A DNA stretch of 64,000 nucleotides from an uncultured Oscillospiraceae bacterium (GCA_900547445.1 URGJ01000004.1:35660-99659); one strand, 5' to 3'. Positions 50,014 through 59,662 are shown, counted from the stretch's first letter. Numbers and translations are program-made. The notes: generated by a model not told the origin, from the letters alone.

Positions 50014-51081
50014 ATGAAAAAGTTATTGGCAACCATTCTGGCACTTGCATTCGTTTTAGGGCTTACCGCCTGCGGCGGTTCAGACTCGGGCTCCTCGGCA
50101 GGCGAGGTATCGGTATTCTATTATACATACAGCGATACCTACATTTCGAGCGTGCGTTCGGCAATGGATAAGCTTTTAACCGACGCGGGACTTAAATATC
50201 AGAACTATGACGCGAACGGCAACCAGACAACCCAGACCGAGCAGGTTACAACCGCTCTTGCAAAGGGTTCAAAGCTTCTTGTTGTAAACGTTGTTGACAC
50301 AGGCTCAAACGACGCGGCACAGAACATTATCGACCAGGCTAAGGCTAAGAACGTGCCCGTTATCTTCTTCAACCGCTCTGTTGAGGAATCGGTTGTAAGC
50401 AGCTATGATAAGTGCGTATTCGTAGGAACTGACTATGAAATGGCGGGTCATATGCAGGGCGAAATGATAGGCGACTATCTTGTAAAGAATTTTGACAAGG
50501 TTGACCTTAACGGCGACGGCAAAATAAGCTACGTTATGTTCAAGGGTCAGGAGGGCAATATGGAGGCTATCGCCCGTACCCAGTTCGGCGTTGAGGACGC
50601 AGACAAGGTTCTCACAGCCGCGGGAAAAGCAAAGCTTGAATTCTACGATGCTTCCAACTCCAAGAAATACCTTGTTGACCAGAACGGTCAGTGGTCCTCA
50701 GCCGCCGCTACCGATTATATGAACACAATCCTTTCGCAGTACAGCGAATCTAACAAGAATATGGTAGAGCTTGTTATCGCCAACAACGATGAAATGGCTT
50801 TAGGTGCTGTTTCCGCACTTCAGACCGCGGGCTACAACAAGGACGGCGCAAAGGTTATCCCCGTATTCGGTGTTGACGCTACAGACGCGGCTAAGGACGC
50901 TATCGGCAAGGGCTCTATGATTGGTACAATTAAGCAGGACGCCGACGGAATGGCAAGCGCTATTACCACCATCGGTCAGAATTACTTAAACAGCAAGGAC
51001 GCCTTTGACGGCATTGACAGCGAAAATGTTGTAGGCACCTGGAGAGTAAATATTCCTTACGGCGTATACACAGGCGAATAA
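50014..51081 (+). CDS. mglB: Galactose/methyl-galactoside-type sugar-binding lipoprotein
   Basis: Substrate-binding protein of 355 residues for the ABC importer encoded next. ATG 50014 follows GGAGGT. Signal peptide and lipobox are KKLLATILALAFVLGLTAC (lipidated Cys20). The PBP-I fold is evident (VNVVDTGSNDAAQNIIDQA, PVIFFNRS, VFGVDATDAAKDAI). DLNGDGKIS is an EF-hand-like Ca2+ loop found in MglB, the main reason for favouring galactose/glucose over ribose or xylose. Substrate assignment remains inference. Confidence 0.88.
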   Translation: MKKLLATILALAFVLGLTACGGSDSGSSAGEVSVFYYTYSDTYISSVRSAMDKLLTDAGLKYQNYDANGNQTTQTEQVTTALAKGSKLLVVNVVDTGSNDAAQNIIDQAKAKNVPVIFFNRSVEESVVSSYDKCVFVGTDYEMAGHMQGEMIGDYLVKNFDKVDLNGDGKISYVMFKGQEGNMEAIARTQFGVEDADKVLTAAGKAKLEFYDASNSKKYLVDQNGQWSSAAATDYMNTILSQYSESNKNMVELVIANNDEMALGAVSALQTAGYNKDGAKVIPVFGVDATDAAKDAIGKGSMIGTIKQDADGMASAITTIGQNYLNSKDAFDGIDSENVVGTWRVNIPYGVYTGE

Positions 51082-51155
51082 TTTAGCTTAAGGGGCAGTC
51101 TTAAAAGGGCTGCCCCAACAACGGAATAAACCAAACGGACAGGGGACGAGTTCTT

Positions 51156-52700
51156 ATGAGCAATAACGAAAAATTCAATGACAGCGTCCGTGAAAACGCA
51201 GACGAACCCGTTCTTCTTAGAATGGAGAACATCGAAAAATCCTTTCCCGGCGTAAAGGCGCTTGACAATGTAAGCCTTACGGTTAAAGCCGGAACAGTTC
51301 ACGCGCTTATGGGTGAAAACGGCGCGGGCAAATCCACCCTTATGAAGTGCCTTTTCGGCGTTTACGCCAAGGACAGCGGTAAAATTTACCTTGAGGGTAA
51401 GGAAATTAACTTTAAAAATTCCAAGGAAGCTCTTGAAAACGGAGTTGCAATGGTGCATCAGGAGCTTAATCAGGCGCTTAAGCGCAATGTTATGGACAAT
51501 ATGTGGTTAGGGCGCTTCCCGACGGTCGCAAAGGGCGTACCCATTACCAGTGAACAAAAAATGTATAAGGCGACCAAGGAAATTTTCCAAAAGCTTGAAA
51601 TTAATGTTGACCCCAAAACGGTGATGAGCCGTATGCCTGTTTCGCAAAGGCAGATGGTGGAAATCGCAAAAGCCGTTTCATATAATTCAAAGGTTATCGT
51701 ATTTGACGAGCCGACCTCCTCGCTTACCGAGGAAGAGGTTGAACACCTTTTCAAAATTATTAATATGCTTCGCGACCAGGGGTGCGGAATAATTTATATT
51801 TCCCATAAAATGGCGGAAATTCTCCGCATATCCGACGAGGTCACGATAATGCGTGACGGTAAGTATATTACCACAAGGGACGCAAAGGATCTTACCACCG
51901 ACGATATAATCAAGCTTATGGTGGGCAGAGAGCTTACAAACCTATATCCGCCCAAAACCAACGAAATCGGCGATGTTCTGCTTGATGTAAAGGACCTCTC
52001 CGCAGAGTATTCAAAGCTACGCGATGTATCCTTCAGCGCGCGTAAAGGCGAGATTTTAGGGGTTGCGGGACTTGACGGCTCGGGACGAACCGAGCTTCTC
52101 GAAAACATATTCGGCGTAGCTACAAGGCGCAGCGGAAGGCTGACTCTTAACGGCAAGCCTATACGCAACCGTAATTCCCGCGAATCAATTAAAAACGGCT
52201 TCGCACTGCTTACAGAGGAACGCCGCGCGACAGGAATATTCAGTATTCTTAATATCAGGGAAAACGCGGTTATTTCAAGCCTTAAAAAGTGCAAGGCGGG
52301 TCCTTTCCTAAGCAAAGGCAAAATGAAGAAGAACACCGATTGGTGTATTGATGCAATGCACATTAAAACGCCTAATCAGGAGACCAAAATCCGCTCGCTT
52401 TCGGGCGGTAACCAGCAAAAGGTTATCTTGGGGCGCTGGCTCCTTACAGATCCGACGGTGCTTTTGCTTGACGAGCCGACAAGAGGTATCGACGTAGGCG
52501 CAAAATATGAAATCTATGAGCTGATAATCGACCTTGCCGCGAGGGGAAAGACGGTAATTATGGTATCTTCGGAAATGCCCGAGCTTTTGGGCGTTTGCGA
52601 CAGGATACTTGTTATGTCGGGCGGAAGGCTCGCGGGAGAGGTAAACGCCGCGGACACCACTCAGGAAGAAATTATGGCGCTTGCCGCTAAATATGCTTAG
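51156..52700 (+). CDS. mglA: Sugar ABC transporter ATP-binding protein (MglA-like)
   Basis: Tandem ABC ATPase of 514 residues. The N-terminal domain has Walker A GENGAGKSTLMK (~53), a shortened signature VSQRQMVEIAKA and Walker B VIVFDEPTSSLT. The C-terminal domain has a degenerate Walker A region (GLDGSGRTELLE), signature LSGGNQQKVILGRWL (~414) and LLLDEPTRGIDVG. This asymmetry is normal for the CUT2 family. AGGGGACGAG precedes the ATG. It lies between mglB and mglC in one operon. Confidence 0.94.
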   Translation: MSNNEKFNDSVRENADEPVLLRMENIEKSFPGVKALDNVSLTVKAGTVHALMGENGAGKSTLMKCLFGVYAKDSGKIYLEGKEINFKNSKEALENGVAMVHQELNQALKRNVMDNMWLGRFPTVAKGVPITSEQKMYKATKEIFQKLEINVDPKTVMSRMPVSQRQMVEIAKAVSYNSKVIVFDEPTSSLTEEEVEHLFKIINMLRDQGCGIIYISHKMAEILRISDEVTIMRDGKYITTRDAKDLTTDDIIKLMVGRELTNLYPPKTNEIGDVLLDVKDLSAEYSKLRDVSFSARKGEILGVAGLDGSGRTELLENIFGVATRRSGRLTLNGKPIRNRNSRESIKNGFALLTEERRATGIFSILNIRENAVISSLKKCKAGPFLSKGKMKKNTDWCIDAMHIKTPNQETKIRSLSGGNQQKVILGRWLLTDPTVLLLDEPTRGIDVGAKYEIYELIIDLAARGKTVIMVSSEMPELLGVCDRILVMSGGRLAGEVNAADTTQEEIMALAAKYA

Positions 52701-52714
52701 GGGGAAAGAAACTA

Positions 52715-53800
52715 ATGTCAGTTGAAAATATCAAAAGAAAAGGACGCATAAACGCCGCAATTGACGATTTTAAATCAAAATCAGGCGCGGATAAGCGCAG
52801 GGCGATAAGCGATTTGCTTTTCAACAACGCGATGTACATAATCATTTTAATCGCTATAATCTATATTGCGATTCAGGTACCCGCGTTTCTTTCGGTATCG
52901 TCTATAGTAAACATTATTTCGCTTACCGCAGCTAAGCTTCCTATCGCGCTTGGTATCGGCGGAGCGATAGTACTTACGGGAACCGATATTTCGGCGGGCC
53001 GCTGCGTGGGACTTACCGCCTGTATAGCCGCCTCTCTTTTGCAGATGACGGGCTATGCCAACAAAATCTTCCCGAACTTAGCGGTTGTGCCGCTTTGGGC
53101 GGTTCTGCTTATAGTGATAGCGGTCGGCGCGGCAATCGGCTTTGTAAACGGGTTCTTTGTTGCAAAGTTTAAATTGCATCCGTTTATCGTAACACTTTCA
53201 ACACAGCTTATTGTTTTCGGTCTTGTGCTTATGTACCTTATGATAGGCGGAAACAACGGTCAGACCCTTTCGGGACTTGACGAATCCTATACCAACTTCG
53301 TTCGCGGAACCCTCTTTACAATAGGCGGTGTAGCAGTTCCGAAATATGTCCTTTATTCCATAATACTAACCGCGATTATGTGGGTTATCTGGAATAAGAC
53401 CAAATTCGGTAAAAATATGTTTGCGGTAGGCTCTAATGAAGAGGCGGCAAATGTATCGGGCGTAAATGTTTTCTGGACAATCGTACTCGTATTCGTGCTT
53501 GCGGGCGCTATGTACGGTATAACGGGCTTTATCGAGGGTGCGCGTATCGCTTCCTGCTCGGCTAATACAGGTCTTAACTATGAATCGGACGCTATAGCGG
53601 CTTGCGTTATCGGCGGCGTTTCCTTTGTAGGCGGTACCGGTAAGATAAGCGGTATTGTAATCGGCGTATTCCTTTTACAGATTATATTCGTAGGTCTTAA
53701 CTTCCTATCGGTTGACGCGAATATGCTTTATGTAATCAAGGGTCTTATAATCCTTGCTGCCTGCTCAATCGATATGCGTAAATATCTTGCCCGTAAATAA
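52715..53800 (+). CDS. mglC: Sugar ABC transporter permease (MglC-like)
   Basis: CUT2-type permease of 361 residues with about ten helices after a basic N-terminal tail. Conserved elements: LPIALGIGGAIVLTGTDISA, GRCVGLTACIAASLLQ, the FVNGFFVAKFKLHPFIVTL loop, YAVG-like FAVGSNEEAANVSG and the C-terminal YLARK. It begins 14 bases after mglA. Overall the mglBAC set imports a hexose, galactose being the first candidate. Confidence 0.93.
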   Translation: MSVENIKRKGRINAAIDDFKSKSGADKRRAISDLLFNNAMYIIILIAIIYIAIQVPAFLSVSSIVNIISLTAAKLPIALGIGGAIVLTGTDISAGRCVGLTACIAASLLQMTGYANKIFPNLAVVPLWAVLLIVIAVGAAIGFVNGFFVAKFKLHPFIVTLSTQLIVFGLVLMYLMIGGNNGQTLSGLDESYTNFVRGTLFTIGGVAVPKYVLYSIILTAIMWVIWNKTKFGKNMFAVGSNEEAANVSGVNVFWTIVLVFVLAGAMYGITGFIEGARIASCSANTGLNYESDAIAACVIGGVSFVGGTGKISGIVIGVFLLQIIFVGLNFLSVDANMLYVIKGLIILAACSIDMRKYLARK

Positions 53801-53823
53801 TTAGGTCTAAGGCGGTGAAAGCT

Positions 53824-54189
53824 ATGGAGAACGGGAAAAATACCGAAAAACAGTCTAAAACAGGCGGTCTGTATTCAAAAGTCAATATGTCGCTTAAAAC
53901 CGCAAATATTATGGTGACGGTATTTATCGTTCTGCTCGTTGCGGCGACAGTATTTATCGTAAGCCATAACGGCTTCACCGTAAGCTTTGATACAAACGGC
54001 GGCTCGCACATTGAAAGCGTCAAGGTTATGCACTCTCAAACGGTTGAGCTTAAAGAAAACCCGGTAAAAGAGGGCTATGTATTCACGGGATGGTATACAG
54101 ACCGCGACTGTACAGACAGCTTTAATATAAAAACCGATACGGTAACTAACAGTATGACCCTTTACGCGGGCTGGGAAAAATCGAAGTAA
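53824..54189 (+). CDS. Membrane-anchored protein with a single InlB B-type repeat
   Basis: 121 residues from ATG 53824 (AAGGCGGTGA upstream). A short cytoplasmic tail, one membrane helix (IMVTVFIVLLVAATVFIV) and then one outer-face Listeria-Bacteroides (Flg_new/InlB) repeat: VSFDTNGGSHIESV, VKEGYVFTGWYTDRDC, MTLYAGWEK. Such repeats usually occur in tandem in large surface proteins; a solitary one on a membrane stalk in a sugar-transport operon is unusual. It starts 23 bases after mglC and ends at the operon terminator, so it is cotranscribed with mglBAC. Confidence 0.82.
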   Translation: MENGKNTEKQSKTGGLYSKVNMSLKTANIMVTVFIVLLVAATVFIVSHNGFTVSFDTNGGSHIESVKVMHSQTVELKENPVKEGYVFTGWYTDRDCTDSFNIKTDTVTNSMTLYAGWEKSK

Positions 54190-54197
54190 TATGCAGA

Positions 54198-54226
54198 TGC
54201 GTTCGGGAAACCGAACGCATTTTGTT
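54198..54226 (+). terminator. Terminator of the mglBAC operon
   Basis: ATGCGTTCGG / CCGAACGCAT perfect 10-bp stem with loop GAAA, followed by TTTTG. Confidence 0.88.
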
Positions 54227-54251
54227 AAAACGCTTGTATCTTAGAATTCGT

Positions 54252-54280
54252 TTGCTTTTTTCGGTAATTAATGCTATAAT
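54252..54280 (+). promoter_or_regulatory. Promoter of the two-component sugar-sensing operon
   Basis: TTGCTT (54252-54257), 17-base spacer, perfect TATAAT (54275-54280) preceded by TGC (extended -10). It is 33 bases before the response regulator start. Confidence 0.75.
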
Positions 54281-54312
54281 GAACATAATATCTACCGAAA
54301 AGAGGATACAGA

Positions 54313-55905
54313 GTGAAATATACCGTACTTGTGGTGGACGACGAACAGGAGCAAAGGCTTGCGCTTATTGAAAGGGTAGACTGGAACAATGCGGGATTTG
54401 AGGTGGTAGGCGAGGCTGAAAACGGCGTTGAAGCGCTTGATGTGCTTGAAAGCCTGGAACCTGATTTAATACTTACCGATATTAAAATGCCAATGATTTC
54501 GGGACTTGAGCTTGCGGCTCGCGTCAGAGAAATCCGACCCGCCACTCAGGTGGTAATTTTAAGCGGATACGATAGCTTTGAATACGCGCAGACTGCAATC
54601 AACTATAATATTATTAGCTATCTTTTAAAGCCGATTTCTCCCGAGGAAATGTCAAACGAGCTTCATACTATTCATCATAGAATGGACGAACGGCTTGCTG
54701 GTGTAATTTCTTCTCATGATACTGACGGCGAGCAGATTCGTAAGCTTCAGGCAGATAAATTTTTAATACCGTTAATGCTCGGAAGCAACGAGGAGCAGCC
54801 TGATGAAGGGCAGCTGCTTGAAAAGGCAGGCGAACTTCAAATAATAGCTCAGACGGTAGCTAATCCTCGCTTTTGCGTTTTGGTGACAAAGTTTAAAAAC
54901 GCCGACGGGGTTTACCAGACAGAACAAAACCACGCCGACTTTATCGATTCCGTATTCTCAAGATATATGCGTTCGGAAAGCCTTATTCTCTTCGGAAGAG
55001 CGGTTACGCTTGTAGTTATAGAGGAAAAAGGAGAGCTTTCAAACCTTTTAGAACTGCCCTTGCTCGAAGTGGTACAAACCGCAAAGCGAATACTTAACTG
55101 CGCCTGCACAATAGGCGTAAGCCGTGAATTTTCGGCGCTTTCCGCCTGTTCAAGCGCTTATTTTCAGGCGATAACCGCAAGGCGTTATACCTCGGACGGT
55201 GCGGGAGAGGTGCGCTTTATCAACGACCAGGAAAGGGACGGCGAGCTTGAAATCGACCGCGCGGAAAAATCCGCCGCAAGGCTTGAACAGTTGTTAAAGG
55301 TCGGGGATTCCGACTCGCTTGAGGATTTTATAAACGGACTTTACGAAAGCAGTACTCCCGAAAACGCGGGGCTTCTCGTAATGCAGATAATTGCTACGGT
55401 CTATAGGGTGGTAAGCTCCGCTACCGAAAAAAATGAGCTTTCAAAGCTTTTTTCTTCCAATCCGATTTTTGCCCGTATTACGTCGCACAGCAGCGAAAAC
55501 GTCATGAAAAATGAGCTTCTTGCTTTTTGCAAGGATGCAAAGTCCATGATTTCAAGCTCGCAGAGAAGAGATACCGAGATACTCTGCGACCGAGTGGTGC
55601 AAATTATTGACAGTAATTATTCGGATGAATCCCTTTCCTTAACGGGGGTCAGTAACGAGCTGGGGGTTAGTCCTAATTACCTGAGCGCGCTTATCAAAAA
55701 GCACAAGAAAAAGAATTTTATTACCCTGCTTACAGAGCGGAGAATGAAAGCGGCTTATGATATGCTTATCTGTACTAATATGAAGGTGCTTGAAATATCC
55801 GAAAAATGCGGTTACAGCGATCAGCATTATTTCAGCTATTGCTTTAAGAAGTTTTACGGAGACTCTCCTAACAGGATAAGAAGTTTAAATAGGAGTGAAG
55901 AATAA
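54313..55905 (+). CDS. Response regulator with AraC-type output (YesN family)
   Basis: 530 residues from GTG 54313 (AGAGGA upstream). An N-terminal receiver domain has VVDDEQEQR, the phosphoacceptor Asp56 in LILTDIKMPMISG, and YLLKPIS. A long middle linker (~150-410) of unassigned fold is followed by a C-terminal AraC HTH pair (SLTGVSNELGVSPNYLSALI; KVLEISEKCGYSDQHYFSYC). It overlaps the kinase gene by one base (TAATG). Expected target: the mglBAC promoter upstream and possibly its own promoter. Confidence 0.94.
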   Translation: MKYTVLVVDDEQEQRLALIERVDWNNAGFEVVGEAENGVEALDVLESLEPDLILTDIKMPMISGLELAARVREIRPATQVVILSGYDSFEYAQTAINYNIISYLLKPISPEEMSNELHTIHHRMDERLAGVISSHDTDGEQIRKLQADKFLIPLMLGSNEEQPDEGQLLEKAGELQIIAQTVANPRFCVLVTKFKNADGVYQTEQNHADFIDSVFSRYMRSESLILFGRAVTLVVIEEKGELSNLLELPLLEVVQTAKRILNCACTIGVSREFSALSACSSAYFQAITARRYTSDGAGEVRFINDQERDGELEIDRAEKSAARLEQLLKVGDSDSLEDFINGLYESSTPENAGLLVMQIIATVYRVVSSATEKNELSKLFSSNPIFARITSHSSENVMKNELLAFCKDAKSMISSSQRRDTEILCDRVVQIIDSNYSDESLSLTGVSNELGVSPNYLSALIKKHKKKNFITLLTERRMKAAYDMLICTNMKVLEISEKCGYSDQHYFSYCFKKFYGDSPNRIRSLNRSEE

Positions 55906-57647
55906 TGAAAACCGAACGCCGACGATTTTCCGTAAGTCTGTCTGCGCTGAGTATACTATCGATAACGGCGGCGTCCGTCGCCGCCGTTTCCGTTTGCATT
56001 GCTATTTTCGCAACGGTTTACAGTAAGGCGCTTCTGCGAGAAACCAAGGTCGGCGCGCAGCAAACCGTTGAGCAAACCACCCTTGCAATTAATAATTATC
56101 TCGATTCAATGCGGGATAAGCTTTCATTTATAAGCAACACGGTCTCAGAGTGCGCCTCTGCTTCTGAATTCAACGATGAAATCTCCGTAATAACCCGTAT
56201 GCAAAAGGATATTTACGCCGCCACCGTCTATGACGTGAACGGTAATATCATAAGCTGTACGGGCGGGGACAAAAAGCTTAAAGATACTATCTATAAAAAC
56301 CTTTCCTTTGATGATGCGATGTTTAGCAATACTGAGGGATTCGCACTTTCAAGTCCGCATGTTCAAACCCTTTTTGAGGGTGAGTACCCTTGGGTAGTAA
56401 CCCTTGCGGCGAGAACAGATAATCCCGTCTTCGGAGGGGGAGTTTATGTCGCGATTGACTTTGAGTTTTCGGAAATCGCAAAATACATTGATAACGTGGG
56501 TATAGGCAGGCACGGCTACTGCTTTATAACCGACGGCTTAGGTAACATTATATATCACCCGCAGCAGCAGCTTATTTTTTCAGGTATTAAAGCTGAAAAC
56601 ACCGAACTTATTAAATCATTAGAGGACGGTGTGCATTATGAAAAGAATATTATTTATACCCTGAATACAACCAATGACAAGCTTTGGCGTGTGGTCGGTT
56701 TAAGCTTTACGGACGAACTTGCCGTTGAGCGGAGAACCCAAATTGTTGTGAGTATAGCTTTTTCCTTCTTTTTCTGCGCCGCAATAGCGCTTATTGTTCT
56801 CTTAATTTATTCAAAGATTGTAAACGCGCCCGTGCGCTCCCTTATGAAGGCGATGAAAGCATTTGAACGCCATGCGGATAATTTTTCTTATACAGGCGGT
56901 ATGGAAACAGTACGCGAGTTAAATGTTTTATCCCTTTCATTTGAGCATATGGCGAAAACCATTCAAAGCCTTATGGAACGGGTGCACAGGGAGGAAAAAG
57001 AGCTTAGGAAAACCGAGCTTAAGGCGCTTCAGGCTCAGATAAATCCTCATTTTCTTTATAATACCCTTGATTCTATACAATGGATGTGCGAGCAGGGTAA
57101 AACAAAGGACGCCGCCCAAATGGTAAGGGCTTTGGCAAGGCTTTTCAGAATAAGCATAAGCAAGGGCAGGGAGCTTATAACTATTAAAGAGGAGCTTCAG
57201 CACGCTGAAAATTATCTGATAATACAAAGCTACCGATACCGAAACCAGTTTTCTTACAGTATAGAAGCAGACCCTGCTCTTGACGGCTGTCTCTGCAATA
57301 AAATTACGGTTCAGCCGCTTATTGAAAATGCGATTTATCACGGCATCGACCGTATGGTGGACGAGGGAAAAATTCTTATCACCGTAAAAGAAGCCCAAGA
57401 CGACGCAAACGATATTCTTATCACGGTGAGCGATAACGGCGTCGGAATGACTGAAGAACAATGCAAAAAAATTCTTAAAAAAGAGCGCAGCGACTCTGGC
57501 GGAATAGGCGTTAAAAATGTCAACGACCGCCTGAAAATATATTTCGGCGAAAAGTACGGGCTTACAATTGAAAGCGAGCTTGATGTGGGAACAACGGTTA
57601 CAGCGAGGATACCTAAGCTTTACAAGGAGGCGGAAAATGAGCTTTAA
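55905..57647 (+). CDS. Sensor histidine kinase (YesM/LytS type)
   Basis: 580 residues: TM1 (ALSILSITAASVAAVSVCIA), an extracytoplasmic Cache-like domain (~40-280; VYDVNGNIISC, FITDGLGNIIYHP), TM2 (IAFSFFFCAAIALIVLLIY), HAMP, then the His_kinase domain with QAQINPHFLYNTLDSIQW (phospho-His ~380) and ATPase motifs PLIENAIYHGID and VSDNGVGMTEEQ. The last 11 bases overlap the next gene, a sugar-binding lipoprotein. The kinase probably reads that protein's occupancy outside the membrane. Confidence 0.94.
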   Translation: MKTERRRFSVSLSALSILSITAASVAAVSVCIAIFATVYSKALLRETKVGAQQTVEQTTLAINNYLDSMRDKLSFISNTVSECASASEFNDEISVITRMQKDIYAATVYDVNGNIISCTGGDKKLKDTIYKNLSFDDAMFSNTEGFALSSPHVQTLFEGEYPWVVTLAARTDNPVFGGGVYVAIDFEFSEIAKYIDNVGIGRHGYCFITDGLGNIIYHPQQQLIFSGIKAENTELIKSLEDGVHYEKNIIYTLNTTNDKLWRVVGLSFTDELAVERRTQIVVSIAFSFFFCAAIALIVLLIYSKIVNAPVRSLMKAMKAFERHADNFSYTGGMETVRELNVLSLSFEHMAKTIQSLMERVHREEKELRKTELKALQAQINPHFLYNTLDSIQWMCEQGKTKDAAQMVRALARLFRISISKGRELITIKEELQHAENYLIIQSYRYRNQFSYSIEADPALDGCLCNKITVQPLIENAIYHGIDRMVDEGKILITVKEAQDDANDILITVSDNGVGMTEEQCKKILKKERSDSGGIGVKNVNDRLKIYFGEKYGLTIESELDVGTTVTARIPKLYKEAENEL

Positions 57648-58599
57648 AAAGATAATTTCCCTGATTTTAAGCAGCGTAATGCTTTTATCGCTTTGTGCAT
57701 GCGGGGGAGCAGACGATAAAAAATATGTTGCCGTAATAGCAAAGGCGGTAAATTCGGATTTTTGGCACAATGTTAAAAACGGCGTCTATTCCGCCGCCAC
57801 CGAGTATAACGTCACCGTCACCTTTGAAGGACCTGAAAACGAAGAGGATTACGAGACTCAAAACGCCTTGATTGAAGCCGCTGTCAAAAACGGTGCGGGC
57901 GCCGTGGTCCTGTCGGCAATAGATTTTAATCAGTCTGTCGATACGGTTAACGCCGCCGTCCGCGCGGGGGTAAAGGTTATTACGATTGACAGCGATTTGA
58001 ATTCTGACGCTGTAAGCCTTTTTATCGGGACGGATAATATCGCCGCGGGTAAAGCGGCGGGAAAGGCGGCAACGGAGGGCTTTGCGCCTGAAGCAAATAT
58101 TTATATAGGTCTTGTTAATTATAATGCCGACACAGATAACGGGAATCAGCGCGAGGAGGGCTTTAAGCAGTATATCGATTCATTTAAGAACGCGCAAATA
58201 CTCTCGTCCGTAACAGCTGAAAGCAATGAGGAAAGCGCAACCGCCGCCGCAAAAAGGCTTTTAACTCAGGATCCGCGCATAAATGTTATAGTCGGCTTTA
58301 ACGAATGGATGACGCTGGGAGTCGGAAACGCTGTTAAAATGCTCGGGATTTCCGAAAGAGTGCGCGCAGTCGGTTTTGACAGCAATGTCACCTCGGTTTC
58401 AATGCTTGAAACAGGGGAGATGGATGCTCTAATAGTTCAAAACCCCTTTGCTATGGGATATTTGGGAGTGGAAAAGGCGGCAGAGTTAATATCGGGCGAG
58501 CCGACCGACGGAAATACACTCTACACCACGGTTACAACGGTAACAAAAGATAATCTTTTTGATGCCGATATTCAAAAAATACTATTCAGATTCAACTGA
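57637..58599 (+). CDS. Periplasmic-type sugar-binding lipoprotein, predicted sensor partner
   Basis: 320 residues from ATG 57637 with AAGGAGG 6 bases upstream, inside the kinase gene. Signal peptide and lipobox are IISLILSSVMLLSLCAC (lipidated Cys22). PBP-I fold of the RbsB/XylF type: VAVIAKAVNSDFWHNVKNG, AVVLSAIDFNQSVD, RVRAVGFDSNVTSVSML. No permease or ATPase follows, and it is translationally coupled to a Cache kinase, so a sensory rather than transport role is likely, as in XylFII-LytS-YesN systems. Ligand unknown; the same sugar as MglB is plausible. Confidence 0.88.
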   Translation: MSFKKIISLILSSVMLLSLCACGGADDKKYVAVIAKAVNSDFWHNVKNGVYSAATEYNVTVTFEGPENEEDYETQNALIEAAVKNGAGAVVLSAIDFNQSVDTVNAAVRAGVKVITIDSDLNSDAVSLFIGTDNIAAGKAAGKAATEGFAPEANIYIGLVNYNADTDNGNQREEGFKQYIDSFKNAQILSSVTAESNEESATAAAKRLLTQDPRINVIVGFNEWMTLGVGNAVKMLGISERVRAVGFDSNVTSVSMLETGEMDALIVQNPFAMGYLGVEKAAELISGEPTDGNTLYTTVTTVTKDNLFDADIQKILFRFN

Positions 58600-58613
58600 C
58601 AGGAGGACATATT

Positions 58614-59603
58614 ATGTATAATGCTAACGAAAAAAGATATGATACTATGGTTTATAACCGCTGCGGAGCGAGCGGAATTAAGCTTCCCGCGGTATCGCTC
58701 GGGTTCTGGCATAATTTTGGGGACACCGCTCGGTACGATAATATGAAAGAAATGTGCTTTACCGCATTTAATAATGGAATTACCCATTTCGACCTTGCGA
58801 ATAATTACGGGCCCGAACCCGGGAGCGCTGAAAAGAATTTAGGCAAAATTTTGCGTGAGGAGCTTGGCGCTTACCGCGACGAGCTTATAATCAGCACAAA
58901 AGCGGGGTATACAATGTGGGACGGTCCTTACGGCGACTGGGGAAGCCGCAAATATCTGCTTGCAAGCCTCGACGCGAGTCTTAAGCGAATGGGGCTCGAA
59001 TATGTAGATATTTTCTATCATCACCGCCCGGATCCCGAAACCCCGCTTGAGGAGACTATGGGAGCGCTTGCACAGGCGGTTAAAAGCGGCAAGGCGCTTT
59101 ATGCAGGTCTTTCAAATTATGACGGTGAAAGGCTTGAAAGAGCGTGTGAAATTCTCGATGAGCTTCATTGCCCCTTTATTATCAACCAAAACCGTTATTC
59201 AATATTCGACCGCACAATTGAGCATAACGGTCTTAAGAAAACGGCTGAAAAGCTTAGAAAGGGTATTATTGCTTTCAGCCCATTAGCCCAGGGAATGCTT
59301 ACCGACCGTTATTTAGACGGTATTCCCGAGGACAGCCGAATTAAAACCGACGGAAGATTTTTAAAAGCGGGCGCCATTACCGAGGAAAAGCTTACTCAAA
59401 TTCGCGAACTTAATGAAATCGCAAAAAACAGGGGACAAACCTTAGCTGAAATGGCGCTTGCTTGGGTACTGCGCGACGGAGTTGTCACATCGGTTCTGAT
59501 AGGCGCATCAAAGCCCTCGCAGATACTTGATAATATAAAGGCTACCGAAAACATAACCTTTACCAAAGACGAGCTTGACGAAATAGATAAATATTCGCTT
59601 TAA
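58614..59603 (+). CDS. Aldo-keto reductase (YghZ/GpR type)
   Basis: 329-residue NADPH-dependent oxidoreductase of the AKR14-like group. Catalytic tetrad: Asp and Tyr in HFDLANNYGPEPG, Lys in ISTKAGYTMW, His in IFYHHRPDPETP. GDWGSRKYL and the LAQGMLTDRYL element are typical of L-glyceraldehyde-3-phosphate reductases, which detoxify sugar-derived carbonyls. It is 14 bases after the sugar-binding lipoprotein, in the same transcript, suggesting that it handles a product of the imported sugar. Substrate is inferred. Confidence 0.9.
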   Translation: MYNANEKRYDTMVYNRCGASGIKLPAVSLGFWHNFGDTARYDNMKEMCFTAFNNGITHFDLANNYGPEPGSAEKNLGKILREELGAYRDELIISTKAGYTMWDGPYGDWGSRKYLLASLDASLKRMGLEYVDIFYHHRPDPETPLEETMGALAQAVKSGKALYAGLSNYDGERLERACEILDELHCPFIINQNRYSIFDRTIEHNGLKKTAEKLRKGIIAFSPLAQGMLTDRYLDGIPEDSRIKTDGRFLKAGAITEEKLTQIRELNEIAKNRGQTLAEMALAWVLRDGVVTSVLIGASKPSQILDNIKATENITFTKDELDEIDKYSL

Positions 59604-59612
59604 ATTTAATGC

Positions 59613-59662
59613 CAATCAAAAACCGCCGCACACTCGAAAAGCTGTGCGGCGGTTTTTGATTG
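59613..59662. terminator. Bidirectional terminator between convergent AKR and SDR genes
   Basis: Perfect 20-bp arms 59613-59632 and 59643-59662 (core AAAAACCGCCGCACA / TGTGCGGCGGTTTTT), 10-base loop. Lies one base from the SDR stop codon on one side and nine from the AKR stop on the other. Confidence 0.92.
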
